This document shows positions 1-11,679 of a stretch of 64,000 nt of DNA, piece by piece. Every line of letters starts with the position of its first letter. The first letter of the stretch is position 1. Origin of the DNA: Otatea glauca (Eukaryota; Streptophyta; Magnoliopsida; Poales; Poaceae). A program made the position numbers and the translations under genes. Where the stretch lies: positions 12,193,185 to 12,257,184 of the forward strand of contig CM070719.1 in the NCBI GenBank assembly GCA_036346275.1, written 5' to 3'. The notes under the pieces are model-generated. The model saw nothing but the letters and a program-made list of their open reading frames with translations, was not told the origin of the DNA and searched no databases.

Positions 1-2023
1 GATCGGCAAGGATCTTGCGACTTGGGCGATTGCGTTGGCTAAAGAAAATAAATGAAGGATAAGCCAATGCAAATAGAATACACAAGTTATCATACAAGGT
101 GGCGTAGCTTACTTCTCCAATAGCCGATGCATGAGGTGGACTCGCCACTTTGTTACGTAGGCTTGGGTCCCTTCTTATTTGGAGCCTTGGTATACTTTGC
201 CTTTTTCTTTTCTAGAAATATAAATCGGATAAAGGTTAGTTCAAGGAAGAAGAAGAAATGGTAAGGTGATTGTATTTACGCTTACTTGGTTGTTTTTCTC
301 GATATCAGGCAAGGATGGACTATGCACCCCTAGAGTGCGGAGGTATAGCCCGTAAGGCGGTCGATTGATGAGCTCTCTTGCCTGCTCATTCCGGATTGGC
401 TAGAAGCAGGCTTCTTGCCGACATCCTTATCCTGCAAATATATAGCAAGAAAAGTATGATTACGTAAATGCATCGGAATAAGACCGATGTATGAGGCAAG
501 ATTGTTCAAAGCCGATACCTTATCTACTAAGCTTGAGTTAGTATAACCCGACGAGCTAGCTTCACCGCTAGATTATTGTTAGATACTAAGGATGTCTCGG
601 CAAATTTGAAAAAATTCTTTGGCGATAGTCGAAGGAGTCTTCTCCATATACAAATAATCTGCGATAGCCGACCACCATGTCGTGAAACCCCTGCTGGCGA
701 GCATTGGATGGAAGTGAGGAGATATGCGATTGAAGTTCGTCGGCTAACTCCAAAACTAGCCTCGTGATATGGCATTGCGGACCACGGCTCTTGGTTGAAG
801 CCGATCTAGAAGTGGAAGACTTGGTATCACACGCCAAAGCCGAGTGCCTTGCATATCTTGAAGGGTGGTAAAATTCGTATGAGGGTGGAAGGTCGATTCG
901 AGTATGAAGGCCGACATGGAAAATGCATGGAGAAATAAAAATTCTATACAAGTCCAGGGTCTCTGAGGCATCAGAGAGTCGGCTTCGGATGGAGAAAAGA
1001 AGGCCTAAGAAAATCAATTGCAGCGCCATAGCTAAAGAAATCTTCTTGCTTGAAACCTTGGTGTTCAATTGCAAGAAGAATATGAAACCTTCTACGGTTT
1101 GTCGGGAAAGGCCCTTGTCTCATTTAAGGAGCACATCATAAATCTTTCACCAAAGGATCGGCATTCTCTAAATTGAATAGGTGCTCCTTCAAGTATATCT
1201 TCCCTTGGAAAAGGAGTATCATCATTTGAATCAAATTAAAAGAGCAATTTGAATAAACAGATCTGACCATATTTGCACGAACCACATTGGGCCACCTACA
1301 TTACCGATGATAAATTTTCCAAAACCCGTATAAAGCCGACTCCTTATTATATAAAGCATTTGGTACACACACCCAAAAGATTTTTCCTAAAGCCACCGAC
1401 TGACCCTCAACAAGCTGTTCGCTATCACTTGATATACTTGAGTTGGTCAGAGATGCTCCATGAGCAGTAAAACGGTCTAGCCAAAGGTTGGAAAGCTACA
1501 TGTTCTTCGTCAGATACTAGGCCATTGACCTTGTTGTTATTTCAATATATTTGGCCCAACCCTCTCCTTTAGATCGAATGAGTTTATATTTTGGTTTTCC
1601 ACTAAAAGCGATACTTGATCTCCATCGGCGAAGACAACACGGTTGAGCAACATCTAAAAGAGTTGGGCCGATGGGACCAGTCGGAATAAAAAGCATTAAA
1701 GCAATCGACCAAAAATAACAGCCGTGGCCACTAAGGGCTCATTGGCTTGTGGTCGGCTAAGGAAAGTGAAATACACTCGGCTATGCCCATTCTTTCCCAA
1801 TCAATCCTCTTTTGGGCTGCTACTGATAAACCAATTTCTCCATCCTTTTAGAGTGTCGGCCAAGCCACGAAACTCTTATTCCACCCTCTATGTTGTGACC
1901 CGGCCGGCGAGAGTGTCGAGGACTTCTTGGTTTGTTACGGTATGGGCGTCTAGATTTCCCAAAGGACCCGAAAATATTGGTCATTCTTTGTGCGGAATCG
2001 GAATAAGTACAGCTAGGATCCAT
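1..2023 (-). pseudogene. Antisense plant mobile domain (PMD)-like gene of retrotransposon A, degenerate
   Basis: Read on the minus strand from an ATG at 2023, this region starts MDPS and continues with the segment HNIEGG. It then follows the element B copy (28712 onward: MDPS, YNIEGW, FRAWPTALKGWK) at nucleotide level, but with many frameshifts and stops. Near 150-200 the minus strand reads like the lysine-rich segment KYTK-P-K-GPKP, also present in element B near 31450. An open stretch at 586-1074 contains a charged segment (residues about 105-160, ELADELQSH and GYRRLFVYGEDSFDYRQ). PMD genes lying antisense between pol and the 3' LTR are known in plant Ty3/gypsy elements. Coding capacity here is lost. 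The 3' end of the gene is beyond the window. Confidence 0.65.
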
Positions 2024-2331
2024 TGTAGCCGATGAAGGAAGATTGATGAGCTAAAGGGTTGCCTCAGAGTACTTCAAGCGGTAAGCTTAAGCCGATTGCG
2101 GATGATTCAAGAGCTTGTGTGCATGAAGAATGACCAAGGTGGGGCGCATTTTATAGCGTGGTAAAAATTTGAAGCGCGGAAATGAATCTCAAAAGCGCGG
2201 CGATTAAACGCACTACTCGCATGTCGAGAATTACAGGCGCAAATAAAGTAGCGATTATTGAGTGAAGTTCAGCGGTTAGCCGATTGGAAAAGCCGATAAG
2301 TGAAATTTTGACAAATGACAAGTCATTTCTC

Positions 2332-2346
2332 AAAAATGGGGGCATA
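2332..2346 (+). other. Polypurine tract of element A
   Basis: AAAAATGGGGGCATA lies immediately before the TG of the 3' LTR. Element B has the equivalent tract beside its own 3' LTR on the other strand. The position and purine run fit the plus-strand DNA primer site of an LTR retrotransposon. Confidence 0.75.
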
Positions 2347-2997
2347 TGTTTGCACCAAAATTTGGCAAACTTGGTCAAAATCGGCAATAAAGTCAAAAAT
2401 ACGGAATTAACGGACAGGATTGGAAAGATTTGAAAGTAATTGGTAATGACAAGATCGTTTAAGAAAACAACCGTCAGAGATAAGGCCAATCTGAATCGGG
2501 ACTTGAAGCGTGTTGTAAAAGGATACGATTGGCGATGGGTATAAAAGAAGGGTCGAAGCAAACTGCGGGAGGATCCAACACATACAAACAACCGACTTTA
2601 CTTTTCATCTATTTTTCCATCGACTAGGAGTAGTTCTTGTAATTTAGCCTTTGTAATCGATCTTGATCAATAAAGTTGCGCATCGCCGATTGTTGATCTT
2701 CGTCAATTCGCCCGAGTTCGATTTATTCGATTTTGTTGCGCATCGCCTTCTTCGAATCGATGCGCCTTTATCCTCTGTTTAGCCTTAATCGGCTAATTAG
2801 ATTTACCTTGTTACTTTGATCTTGATCGGCTTCAAGCTGATTGAGTCTAAGCCGATTGATCTTGACGATCGGCTTTGTTTGAATTTTATTGTTTTTACCT
2901 TGTCGATTACAGGTCAAATCGACTGGCACGCTCTGAACCCGGTGTTCGTCTGGTGTGCTGTTGTCAGAAACCCTACCTCAAGTTTTTGACGCCAACA
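2347..2997 (+). repeat. 3' LTR of element A (651 bp)
   Basis: The LTR begins TGTTTGCACC and ends CGCCAACA, the usual TG...CA limits. It is followed by CAATG (2998-3002), the presumed 5-bp target duplication whose partner lies outside the window. A TATA-like box GTATAAAAG is at 2539-2547. Downstream is a run with the repeated phrase 'gcgcatcgcc', which also occurs in both LTRs of element B. The open frame on the minus strand at 2151-2591 is LTR sequence, not a gene. Confidence 0.88.
2539..2547 (+). promoter_or_regulatory. TATA box of element A LTR
   Basis: GTATAAAAG lies about 190 bp into the LTR. The LTRs of element B have the same box in the same relative place (28176-28184 and 40066-40074, minus strand). 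It is the likely core promoter for retrotransposon transcription. Confidence 0.55.
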
Positions 2998-3056
2998 CAA
3001 TGGTTGCCAACTTCCTTTTCAGTGGTTTGCAGTGCCATGGCAGCCATGTATTTAGA

Positions 3057-3246
3057 GTTCTTTCAGTTCACCAATCAATTTAATTGGTTATGCTTATGCA
3101 TTTCTCCTATGACTTGTTTTGTCTGTTCTGCTTCTGGTAGTAGCAAACAAAAAGCCTTTTTCTACTAAATAGCACTGCCTTATTTCTTAATAGTTCTTTC
3201 ACGTCACCAATCAATTTAGTTGGTTATACTTATGCGCTTCTCCTAT
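3057..3246 (+). repeat. Imperfect direct repeat, two copies of about 55 bp
   Basis: 3057-3112 and 3191-3246 share the phrases 'gttctttca', 'tcaccaatcaattta', 'ttggtta' and 'ttctcctatg' in the same order with about 134 bp between starts. The function is unknown. Confidence 0.75.
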
Positions 3247-4064
3247 GGCTGCTCCTGTTACTGCTGAAAGTATCATACATGAATTCATAGTAATTGTTCT
3301 ATCATACTTATACCTTTCAGTCCAAGATTATAATGATTGTTTTCTAAAGATACTTATGCAAGATAAAAAAAATTAATTGTAGGGTCGCGATGTGTTTTGT
3401 TGTCTCCATCACAAGCAGATCGAGTCATTATTGTTGTTGTTTGAGAGACGTGGCCCGTGCATTGGTGAAAACAAATAGGCAACCAATTTCTACAATATAC
3501 TTTATTATGAAGTTATGTGTGAATTATTCTGCTTTCTCACATATAAGGATCCTAAATCATTATTGTTCTTATGACCGATGCGGCATAGCGCGCTACTCTT
3601 ACTAGTAGGGTTGATAACCCCTAGCTCCACCGCATGTTCAATAGAGCTTTCTCGTTAGATAATATTTAGGGAGTGGAATTTGTTTGATGTAGATTGATTT
3701 TTTTTATGTTAGATATTTTTTATCAAGGTGGAAGAGAGAGTTGGGAGGGGTGATATACCATCACCATCACCACCAATGGGTTTGTTTTAAGTAGTAAAGA
3801 TAGAAGGTGATGATCAGTTATTTACATTTATTAAAAAAGGAGAAAAATAATCTAGCCCTTAATTTTGTGTACCCGAATTTTAAAGTCCTAGTTTTGACAG
3901 TAAGTTATAGCTAGACAAATTTGAAATAATTATCACAAAAATTATCTAACTCCTAACTTTTGTTGACCCTAATTTTAAAGACCTAGATTCGATAGTTGGC
4001 TTATAGATATATCAAAAAAAAAATTTAAAAAGAGTAGCACTAAGATATTTATTTAAAGGATTAA

Positions 4065-4262
4065 GGGCCTGTTTGGTAGAGCTCTAGATCCCAACTTCAC
4101 CTAAGATCTGAAAGTTGTAGGCTAAAATAAAGTAAATTAAGTTTATATTTTTGGTCTAAAATGTAAACAAGAAGATCTATCTAAACACTCTTAATGTACC
4201 ACAGCTCTAACTCCACGGATCTGGTGGAGTTAGGAATACCCAGCTCCCTACCAAACACACCC
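4065..4262. mobile_element. Tourist-like (PIF/Harbinger) MITE, 198 bp
   Basis: The left end is GGGCCTGTTTGGTAGAGCTC and the right end, read on the minus strand, is GGGTGTGTTTGGTAGGGAGC, so the two ends form an imperfect terminal inverted repeat. The element is flanked on both sides by TAA (4062-4064 and 4263-4265), the 3-bp duplication typical of PIF/Harbinger elements. It is non-coding. Confidence 0.85.
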
Positions 4263-4692
4263 TAAGTGCCTATAATTTTGTTAAACGGTTCTAATTTAGA
4301 ACTGTGCAAAAAAAATGTTATACTATACCACACTGCACCATGCAATTGCATGGACTAATTGGCTAGTTCCTTTTAAAGGAAAGTGAAATAAGTGGGGTAC
4401 TTAGTAAGATGCGATGTCTGTTCCTATTTGACAGAACTTATATGGGAAAAAAGACATCGCAGCAGCGTACTTAGAACAACTTCAGAAATTCTTGCATCCC
4501 GAACATGACATTTATTTGCCACGCAATAAGCCCGGTCAAACTTCACTCCGAAGAAGAAAAAAAATCACCAGAGATTCATAGAGCTAGGTAGCGCTAACTT
4601 GTCCATTACGCAGCTGAGGAAATCGAAATGTTTCAAGGGAAAAAAGGATCACCAAAGATCAACCAGACATTGAGAGTTGGAACATCTGTCAG

Positions 4693-4726
4693 TTGCGCAG
4701 CGCAAAGATTGCGCTGCGCAATCTTT
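4693..4726. repeat. Two overlapping perfect inverted repeats
   Basis: TTGCGCAGCGC (4693-4703) pairs with GCGCTGCGCAA (4711-4721). Independently, AAAGATTGCGC (4704-4714) pairs with GCGCAATCTTT (4716-4726). The two hairpins share bases and cannot both form at once. Confidence 0.85.
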
Positions 4727-5577
4727 TTACCCTGGTTAATCAGCCTCTTTGCTACTTGGCTACTCCAGCCTCCATGATAGATCTCCGTCCCAGTACGAAG
4801 AAACGAACCAATGGGAGGCCGGCGAGTGCTCACCTCAGGCCTCGATTCTTCCTGTACCTGACAAGGACACACTCGAGATGTGTCTGGCCAATCCGGCACC
4901 TGCACGTCACTGTTCCTTCCGTCAGTTCGTGACTTACGCCTACACAACACAACACTGCACACAGATAGCAACGACCATGCTACCATGAATCATACCTAAA
5001 TCCATCGTCTATGTTCCATGAGATTAGGATCGAGTGGAATGCAGTAATCAATTTACGTAAAAGCTTAAGTTAATGAAGAAAGATGGGTAATTCACTTATA
5101 CTTTAACACTTCTCCTCACGTATAGGTTCCCTCAGGCTTAGGAGGTGAAATAGAAGTGAGCTGCAATTATTATTTTTAATTACGCTAACCGGGTCTTAAA
5201 CTCGAGAATACTTAGTTCTGATATCATATTGAATTACATACATCAGCCAGTTTACTTACAAGTTTAAGCTGATGAGAAAAGATTTGTAATTTATTTATAC
5301 TTCAACAACTAGGACAATGACCTAGGAGGAGAGATGGTCCCTAACAACATGAATGCGTAATATTGGTGCCAGAAAAACCAGAAGATGAACAAACTGTGGT
5401 TTAGCGGGCAGGCGACCCATCATGGAACGGATGATAATCCTTCCTTGCGTGTGTTGACCGGTTGTGATTATTTTTATTTAACTCTAACTGATTTCACAAA
5501 TTTGTAGTTTTTTCAAATCATTCAAAAATCTGTAGTAGTTAGGTTTCCTCGCACTACTACAAAAGAACTCATATTAG

Positions 5578-5820
5578 ACCTCTCATCACTGACAGTTTTC
5601 AAAAATCGTCTGTGATGATTGATCATCACTGACGATTTTTTGCAAAAATAGTTAGTGATGAGTTACATTGTCATTACAGACAGTTTTTGGGAAAAAAAAC
5701 CGTCAGTCATATGGGCCTCATCACTAACGGTTTCATCCAAAAACCGTCTGTGATGATACCATGCTTATCACAGATTGGTGTCATCACAGACGGTTTTAGC
5801 CAAAAAATCGTCTATGATGA
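5578..5820. repeat. 5' subterminal hairpin array of CACTA-1
   Basis: About ten copies of a motif close to ATCACWGACGGTTTT occur in both orientations, arranged as back-to-back pairs with short A/T loops (for example 5706-5757 and 5780-5820). Arrays like this next to CACTA ends are the known binding sites for the element-encoded TNPA-type protein in En/Spm. The motif core GRCGGTT is shared with CACTA-2. Confidence 0.85.
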
Positions 5821-5969
5821 GCTTTTCTTAGGAATAAGTACAGAGAACCCCGACCTCCTCTGTGTTTTTAGAGATTCCCGAGTGATTTTTGAGGTGGCTA
5901 TGATTGAGAGGCGATCTGGTGAAAAGAGACCATGGATTTGGAAGTGTGATTGTAGATCCTTTTTCTCTA

Positions 5970-6500
5970 GGTGATCTAAGGTTAGTAATTGGTTCTAATT
6001 TGCATTATATTCAAGATCTAGCTTGGTAAAGAGGGAAAAGAAATGGTTTAGATCTAGACTGGTGTAGATCCATTTGTTCTTTGTTATCTAAAGTGGTAAT
6101 TGGTTCTAATTGAATTATACTCAAGATGTAGCTAGTTGGGTAAAGAGAGAATTGAAGATGCTAAGGTGATCTAAGGTTAATAATTGGTTCTAATTGCATT
6201 ATATTCAAGATCTAGCTTGGTAAAGAGGGAATTGAAGATGGTTTTGATATAGCTTGGTGTAGATCTATTTGTTCTTTGTGATCTAAAGTAGTAATTGGTT
6301 CTAATTGCATTATACTCAAAATGTATAGCTAGCTATGTAAATAGAGAATTGAAGATGATAAGTTTAAATATAGCTTACATATATATATCCGTTGGTTCTT
6401 TGTGATCTAAGGAGCTATATAGGTTAATTGGCAAGTTTAAATATAGCTTACATGTAGAATATTGTAGATCCATTTGTTCTTTAGATCTAGTATGGTTTAT
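5970..6500 (+). repeat. Tandem repeat, about 195-bp period, upstream of tnp2 in CACTA-1
   Basis: The phrase AATTGGTTCTAATT recurs at about 5987, 6098, 6182 and 6293, giving alternating spacings of 111, 84 and 111 bp and so a period near 195 bp. Other shared words are 'gatctagcttggtaaagag' and 'atttgttcttt'. The array sits between the 5' terminal array and the tnp2 start, most likely in the first intron or leader. CACTA-2 has an unrelated-looking array of almost the same period in the same place. Confidence 0.8.
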
Positions 6501-6616
6501 GATTTAGGGTAAGATTTTAGCTATTTAATCTGTGCTCCAATTTAAGAATGTGTGCATGTGCACTCCTAGTGTATTTAATTCATTATTTAACAATTATTGT
6601 TATATACGTAGCGTAG

Positions 6617-9600
6617 ATAGACCGAAGCTAGATGTACGCTGAGAACCGTGTAAGTGCTGAGTACATTAATGGTGCCTCTGCCTTTAGAAGAGCTGCAGAG
6701 GATGACATGTTAAACAAGGGGGTAGAATTTATGCCTTGTCGATGCATTGACTGCGAGAATCTGAGAATATTTTGAAACTCAACGTAGAACGAAGCACACT
6801 TGATTCTAAGGGGTTTCAAAAGCGGGTATATATGTTGGACCAGTCACGGTTAAGAGAAAATTATAAAGGATGCAAGTAGTATTAACATTGTCGACAAAGT
6901 TAACGATACGCCGGATGATATCGATTGTGCTTTCCATGAGGATATGTTTCACAATGACAATATGGATCAGATGTTGCGCAATGCAGAAGGGAACCATGAT
7001 AAGCGAGAGTATGTAAAATTCCGGAGCTTGATGGATGACTCAGAGAAACCTTGGTTCTGTGGCTGCAAATCCAAATACACAAGGTTGTCATCCGTGCTTG
7101 AACTGCTGAAATAAAAGGCAAGCAACGGTTGGTCCAACAAGAGTTTCATGACGCTGTTAGGTCTATTAACAGACATGCTTCTAGAGGGAAACGAGTTACC
7201 GACAACCACCTACAAAGCGAAAAAGGTTCTTTATCTCTTGGGAATGGAAGTAGAAAAATACATGCATGTCGAACAACTGTATCCTCTACCACAAAGAGTA
7301 CGCAAACTTGCATGCATGTCCAGTGTGCAACGCATCCTGGTACAAGCATAAAGATTAATCAAATGATGACGACGAGGGCATCGAGGTGAAGAAAGGACCT
7401 CCTTCTAAGGTGGCGTGGTATCTGCCTGTAATTCACCATTTGAAGCATTTATTTGTGAACTCATAGGAGGCAAAACTGCTTCGGTGGCATTCAGATAGGC
7501 GTAAGAACAATGGAATGTTAAGGCACCCTGCTGATTCCACCTAGTGGAAAAACTTCGATAGGAGGTTTCAAGAATTCACCACAGATCCGAGGAATATAAG
7601 GTTTGGATTGAGTACAGACGGAATGAATCCTTTCGGTAATATGAGCAGTCGTCATAGCACATGGCCCGTGAATCTCTGTGTCTACAACCTTCCTCCTTGG
7701 TTGTCTATAAAGCGAAAGTACTTTTTACTGTCCATACATATGCAAGGCTCGAAGCAACTAAGCAACGATATTAATGTGTACCTAGAACCTTTGGTGAAAG
7801 ATTTGAAAACACTGTGGGCTCCTGGGGTATAGGTATGTGATGCTCACAAATGAGAGTACTTCACCTTGCGTTGCCTATTGTTCTGCACCATAAATGATTA
7901 TCCTGCCCTTGCTAACCTGTCAGGCCAGAGTATGAAATAGCCAAAACCTGTACTCACTGCTTAGATGATACCAAGAGTGTGTGGCTAAATCACTCACGCA
8001 AAACCATGTACATTAGTCACTGTAGGTTCCTTCGTAGAAATCACTAACACCGCAAGATAAAGAAACAATTTAATGGAACGAACGAAGATGGTTTAGCTCC
8101 AAAGCCTTTAAGCGGGACAGATATTCATGATATAGTTAAGAACTTAGATATTGTGCTTGGAAAGGGGAGTAAATCGAGGACCCGTGAGAACAGCATGTGG
8201 AAGAAGAGATCAATATTTTGGGACCTACCTTATTAGGAGCATCTAGAAGTTCGGCACTGCATCGATGTCATGCACGTAGAGAACAATATTTGTGATAGCT
8301 TGATTGGTCTCTTATTAAACATTAAGGGCAAAACAAAGGACGGTATCAACGCACGACTTGACTTGGTTGATATGGGCATTAGACCTAAGTTAGCACCAAA
8401 AGAGACCAATAAAGGCCAAACGCACTGCAAACTTGATTGTTACACTCTGTCCAAGACCAAGAGAACTGAACTGTGCCAGTTCTTGCATGGTGTGAAAGTT
8501 CCGTTCGGTTACTCCACCAACATGAAGAGACTTGCTTCGATGCAAGATTTGAACTTAACTGGTATGAAGTCTCATGATTACCATGTGCTTATGACACAGA
8601 TACTCCCTGTCACAATTAGAAGTATTTTACCGAATAAGGTTCGGGAGACAATCACAAGGTTGTGTTTTTTCTTTAACACAATTGCTTAGAAAGTCATTGA
8701 TCCCAAGGACTAGATGCTCTATAGACCGAGGTGATGATGACTCTATGTAATCTTGAGATTCACCATGTGAGGGAGATAATGATGTGCGGGTCCGTGTCCT
8801 AAGTAGCATGTACCCATTCGAGAGGTACATGGGAATTCTCTAGTCCTACATACGGAATTGATCTCGACCAGAGGGTAGCATTGTCGAAGGTTATGCAACC
8901 GAAGATGTCGTCGAATTCTACATGGATTACATGACTCAGGTCGAATCGATAGGTGTGCCTCGATCCTGCCATGAGGGGAGGCTCCAGGATATCAGGACAA
9001 TCGGAAGAAAAGCAATCACGCCTGATCCAGCTGCGTGTGCTAAAGCCCATTTCATGGTTTTGCATCACATGGCTGTAGTGTCGCCATATATCGATAAGCA
9101 CAAGAACTGTCTACAGCAAGAAAATCCGTCGTGGCAGGAGAACTAGATCATCAGACAGCATAACCTTCAATTCAATAGATGGTTGAGATGGTTGAAGGAG
9201 CGGCCACCCATCATTGGAAGCTCGTCAGGTGATACGCTGACATGGTTGGCAAAAGTGACAACATTTAAAGTTGTAACATGGAAAGCATACGACTTAAATG
9301 GGTACACATTTTACATGAGAGATCAGGATATGAAGAGCATAAACTAGAACAACGTTGTTCACATAGATGCGCTTAATACCGCTGGGTCGATAAGGAGCTC
9401 CTACTATGGGTTCATTGAGGAAATTTAGGAACTCGACTACATACTATTCAAGATCCCCTTATTTCGATACCATTGGGTTCACCTGCAGCACGTGAAGGTT
9501 GACAAGTACAGCATCACTACCGTGGATCTCGAACGTGTTGGATACTAAGACGAACCATTTGTACTCGCTAACCAAGTTGTTAAAATCTTCTATGTAACCG

Positions 9601-9824
9601 ACCCGTCTAACAGGAAGCGCCACGTAGTTCTTCAGAGAAAAGGGAGGATTGTCGGGGTTGAGAATGTAGTATATGAGGAAGAATACAATCGGTTTGATAA
9701 GTTGCCTCCTATCGGTAATGGCACCATGGTCCAGGAAGAACAACTTGAGAAAACTAGCTACACATGTGTCGATCATCATGAAGGGCTAATTTTTATACAA
9801 AAGAATAAGCAAGTGGAGTTGTGA
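6617..9824 (+). pseudogene. tnp2-type CACTA transposase (Transpos_assoc, Transposase_21, DUF4218, DUF4216), decayed
   Basis: The product would be the TNP2/TNPD-class transposase that cuts CACTA ends. The order of conserved blocks follows the CACTA-2 copy. There is an N-terminal zinc-binding Transpos_assoc block (CRCIDCEN near 6725-6765, GFKSGYI) and then the Transposase_21 core with LSTDGMNPFG (7610-7640) and FCTINDYPAL (7883-7912). Next comes the block IDVMHVENNICDSLIGLLLN (8261-8320), a DUF4218-like stretch (8500-9110) and a C-terminal DUF4216 block (9240-9824; GYTFYMRDQD, FYGFIEEI-like, DEPFVLANQV). The expected initiator ATG is ATA at 6617. Many in-frame stops and frameshifts follow, so no full-length protein can be made. 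The stop after KQVEL is at 9822-9824. Confidence 0.88.
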
Positions 9825-10063
9825 TGAGATCGTCACGTTTTTTTAAGTGTATTTGTATTATAATTAGTGAGATGTATGTATTATAATTAATGAGATGTAT
9901 GTATTATAATTAATAAGATATATGTATTATAAATAATGGCACTAACTTAAGCTCACATTCTTTAATTTGGGATTCTACATACATACTAACATTAATTCAT
10001 TGATGTGTGTATTATAAATAATGACACTAACTTAAATAAATAATGAGATGTATGCTAACTCAT
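9825..10063. other. A/T-rich 3' flank of tnp2 in CACTA-1 with short direct repeats
   Basis: No gene is visible. The words 'gtatgtattataatta' and 'aatgagatgtatg' recur several times between 9850 and 10050. The corresponding place in CACTA-2 (51530-51900) is also filled with short A/T-rich repeats. Confidence 0.7.
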
Positions 10064-10099
10064 CGCAGACGGTTATATCCTTGAACTGTCTGTGATAGA
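10064..10099. repeat. Left half of the internal hairpin array of CACTA-1
   Basis: ATCGCAGACGGTT and, after a short loop, the inverted form GTCTGTGAT make one hairpin unit. The loop contains 'tccttgaac'. Its mirror image, with loop 'gttcaagga', lies beyond the LTR insertion at 13418-13462. The two were one palindrome before the LTR inserted. Confidence 0.75.
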
Positions 10100-10868
10100 T
10101 GTAAGATCGAGGATGCCGACTAGAGGGGGGTGAATAGGCTGTATTAAAATTTTCTTCTGTAATTAACAATCGCCTAAGTCAAAATCTAAATAATAAGCAG
10201 AAGCGATAAACTAAAGTTTTGACAATTAAGGCCTTAATCAACTAGGCTCACTAAGTGCACTAACTAATTATGTCTCTAACAACAATTTGCAATCATAAAG
10301 ACAAGCAATCAATCAATTTAATTCTATAAATATAAAGAAGAGAATGCAAACACAAGAGACACGATGCTTTTTACCGTGGTGTTCGGAGACTTGCCGCTCC
10401 CCCCTAGTCTATGTTGAGGTAAGCCCAAACGAATTGGACCGGCTCCACGAATTGAGCACACACCTCGAATCCACTAGTGGTAGCTTCTTTTCCCTCCCGG
10501 GTAGGCGAGCTCCAACCTTCACAAACTTTGATAGGGCTTCTCACAACCTCCGTTGAGAGCCCCCACGCACGACGCTCTACGCCGTCTAGGAGGCGGCAAC
10601 CTCCAAGAGTAATAAGTCAAGCACTCCCGTTTGAACTTCACCTAGTGAAACACATGCACTCTGGTGACCTCCTAAGTGCAACACATGCACTAGGATCCTC
10701 CTCAAGTGCAACACATGCACAAGAGGTCCTCAATCCACTCCTAATTGCAACACATGCAATTAGGGCTCACTCTTAGTTCAAAAACTAAATGTGAGTGTGC
10801 AACACATGCAACACCTCATTCAAATACTCAATAGAACCAGCAACCCTCAAATGCCATCCCCCAAGACT

Positions 10869-10880
10869 CCTTATATAGCC
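10869..10880 (+). promoter_or_regulatory. TATA-like box in LTR insertion
   Basis: CCTTATATAGCC lies about 770 bp into the TGTAAG...CTTACA insertion and fits an LTR promoter. This is a positional inference only. Confidence 0.4.
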
Positions 10881-10934
10881 TCCACAAGGAAAACTAGCCG
10901 TTGGGGGGCAATTTGGGCAAAAGTGCCATGGGAG

Positions 10935-11160
10935 CCCGGTCATACCACCCTAGGGCCAGTATGACCGCTCCTCAGAGCTAACGGCTAGAAAACTAGCCGT
11001 TACTCAGAAAAACTCCACAGCTAGTATGACCGGAGACCACCCGGTCATACCGCTGGCCAGTATGACCGGAGGTGGTCCGGTCATACCACCCCACCTTAGT
11101 GCCAAAAGCAACCTCTCTGGAAAATGGAAAATGCACACTGGGGAGGCGCCGGTCATACCG
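10935..11160. repeat. Cluster of inverted GGTCATACC / GTATGACC words
   Basis: The words 'ccggtcatacc' and 'cagtatgacc' (or 'agtatgacc') alternate at 10937, 10960, 11024, 11040, 11059 and 11078, with one more at 11149. Neighbouring pairs can fold into hairpins. They sit just downstream of the LTR TATA-like box, where they would be in the transcribed leader. Confidence 0.75.
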
Positions 11161-11679
11161 CCCCCACTGACCAAAGTCCGATTTTGTGCGATCTTTTCTC
11201 AAAACACAAAGATCACATTATTTGAGTTATGTGAGGTTCACCATATGAACACAACACTATGCAAAACATATTTGCACATGTTAATCACATACTCCAAATA
11301 ATCTCATTAAACTCCAATTTATTTGCAAAACATAATCGCAAATAAACCACGAACCAATGCGATCAACCCTCTAGCCATGTAAGGATCAACACATGATCCC
11401 AACACTTTTCAAAACACATTTGCAAATGCCAACACATGCTCTAGGATTGAAACACATAACTCCTAGTTCATTTGCAAAACACATTTGCAAATAACGAAAT
11501 CAACTACTTAAAAACACATCTTGAGCTATGAGATAATCAACACATGATCCCAACATATTGCAAAACACATTTGCAAATGCTTATCTCATGCTCCAAGATA
11601 AGAACCAATAACTCACATTTTTCAAAAACTCATTTTGCAAACACGAAGCATAATCCTTTCTTGGCCTTGTGATGATCAA

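Larger units (their letters stand above)
1..2997 (+). mobile_element. Tat-lineage Ty3/gypsy retrotransposon, element A (3' part)
   Basis: This is the right-hand end of an LTR retrotransposon whose 5' part lies outside the window. It consists of internal DNA (1-2346), a polypurine tract and a complete 3' LTR (2347-2997). The LTR starts TGTTTGCACC and ends GCCAACA, and it matches the LTRs of element B (27725-40259) over its length in the opposite orientation. No gag or pol coding is present here. The internal part instead corresponds to the antisense-gene region of element B. The repeated word GCCGAT throughout both elements supports common family membership. Assignment to the Tat lineage is inferred from element B, where two RNase H domains are visible. 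Confidence 0.85.
3003..5551. other. Non-coding spacer between retrotransposon A and CACTA-1
   Basis: I see no gene here. The open frames present, including the minus-strand one at 4633-4986, lack recognisable domains. The stretch holds an imperfect direct repeat (3057-3112 and 3191-3246), a MITE (4065-4262) and a pair of overlapping inverted repeats (4693-4726). Several A/T-rich paragraphs repeat loosely, for example 3850-3900 and 3945-3990, both containing 'taattttaaag' or 'aattttaaag'. Confidence 0.7.

Noticed and set aside
2151..2591. Minus-strand frame of 146 codons
   Set aside because: It lies inside the 3' LTR and polypurine tract of element A, with no recognisable domain.
4633..4986. 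Minus-strand frame of 117 codons in the spacer
   Set aside because: It overlaps plus-strand frames of similar length, has no motif and no gene-like context.
10344..10776. Plus-strand frames of 70 and 99 codons
   Set aside because: They consist of repeated LTR words (ATGCA-type) upstream of the LTR TATA-like box. Not gene-like.
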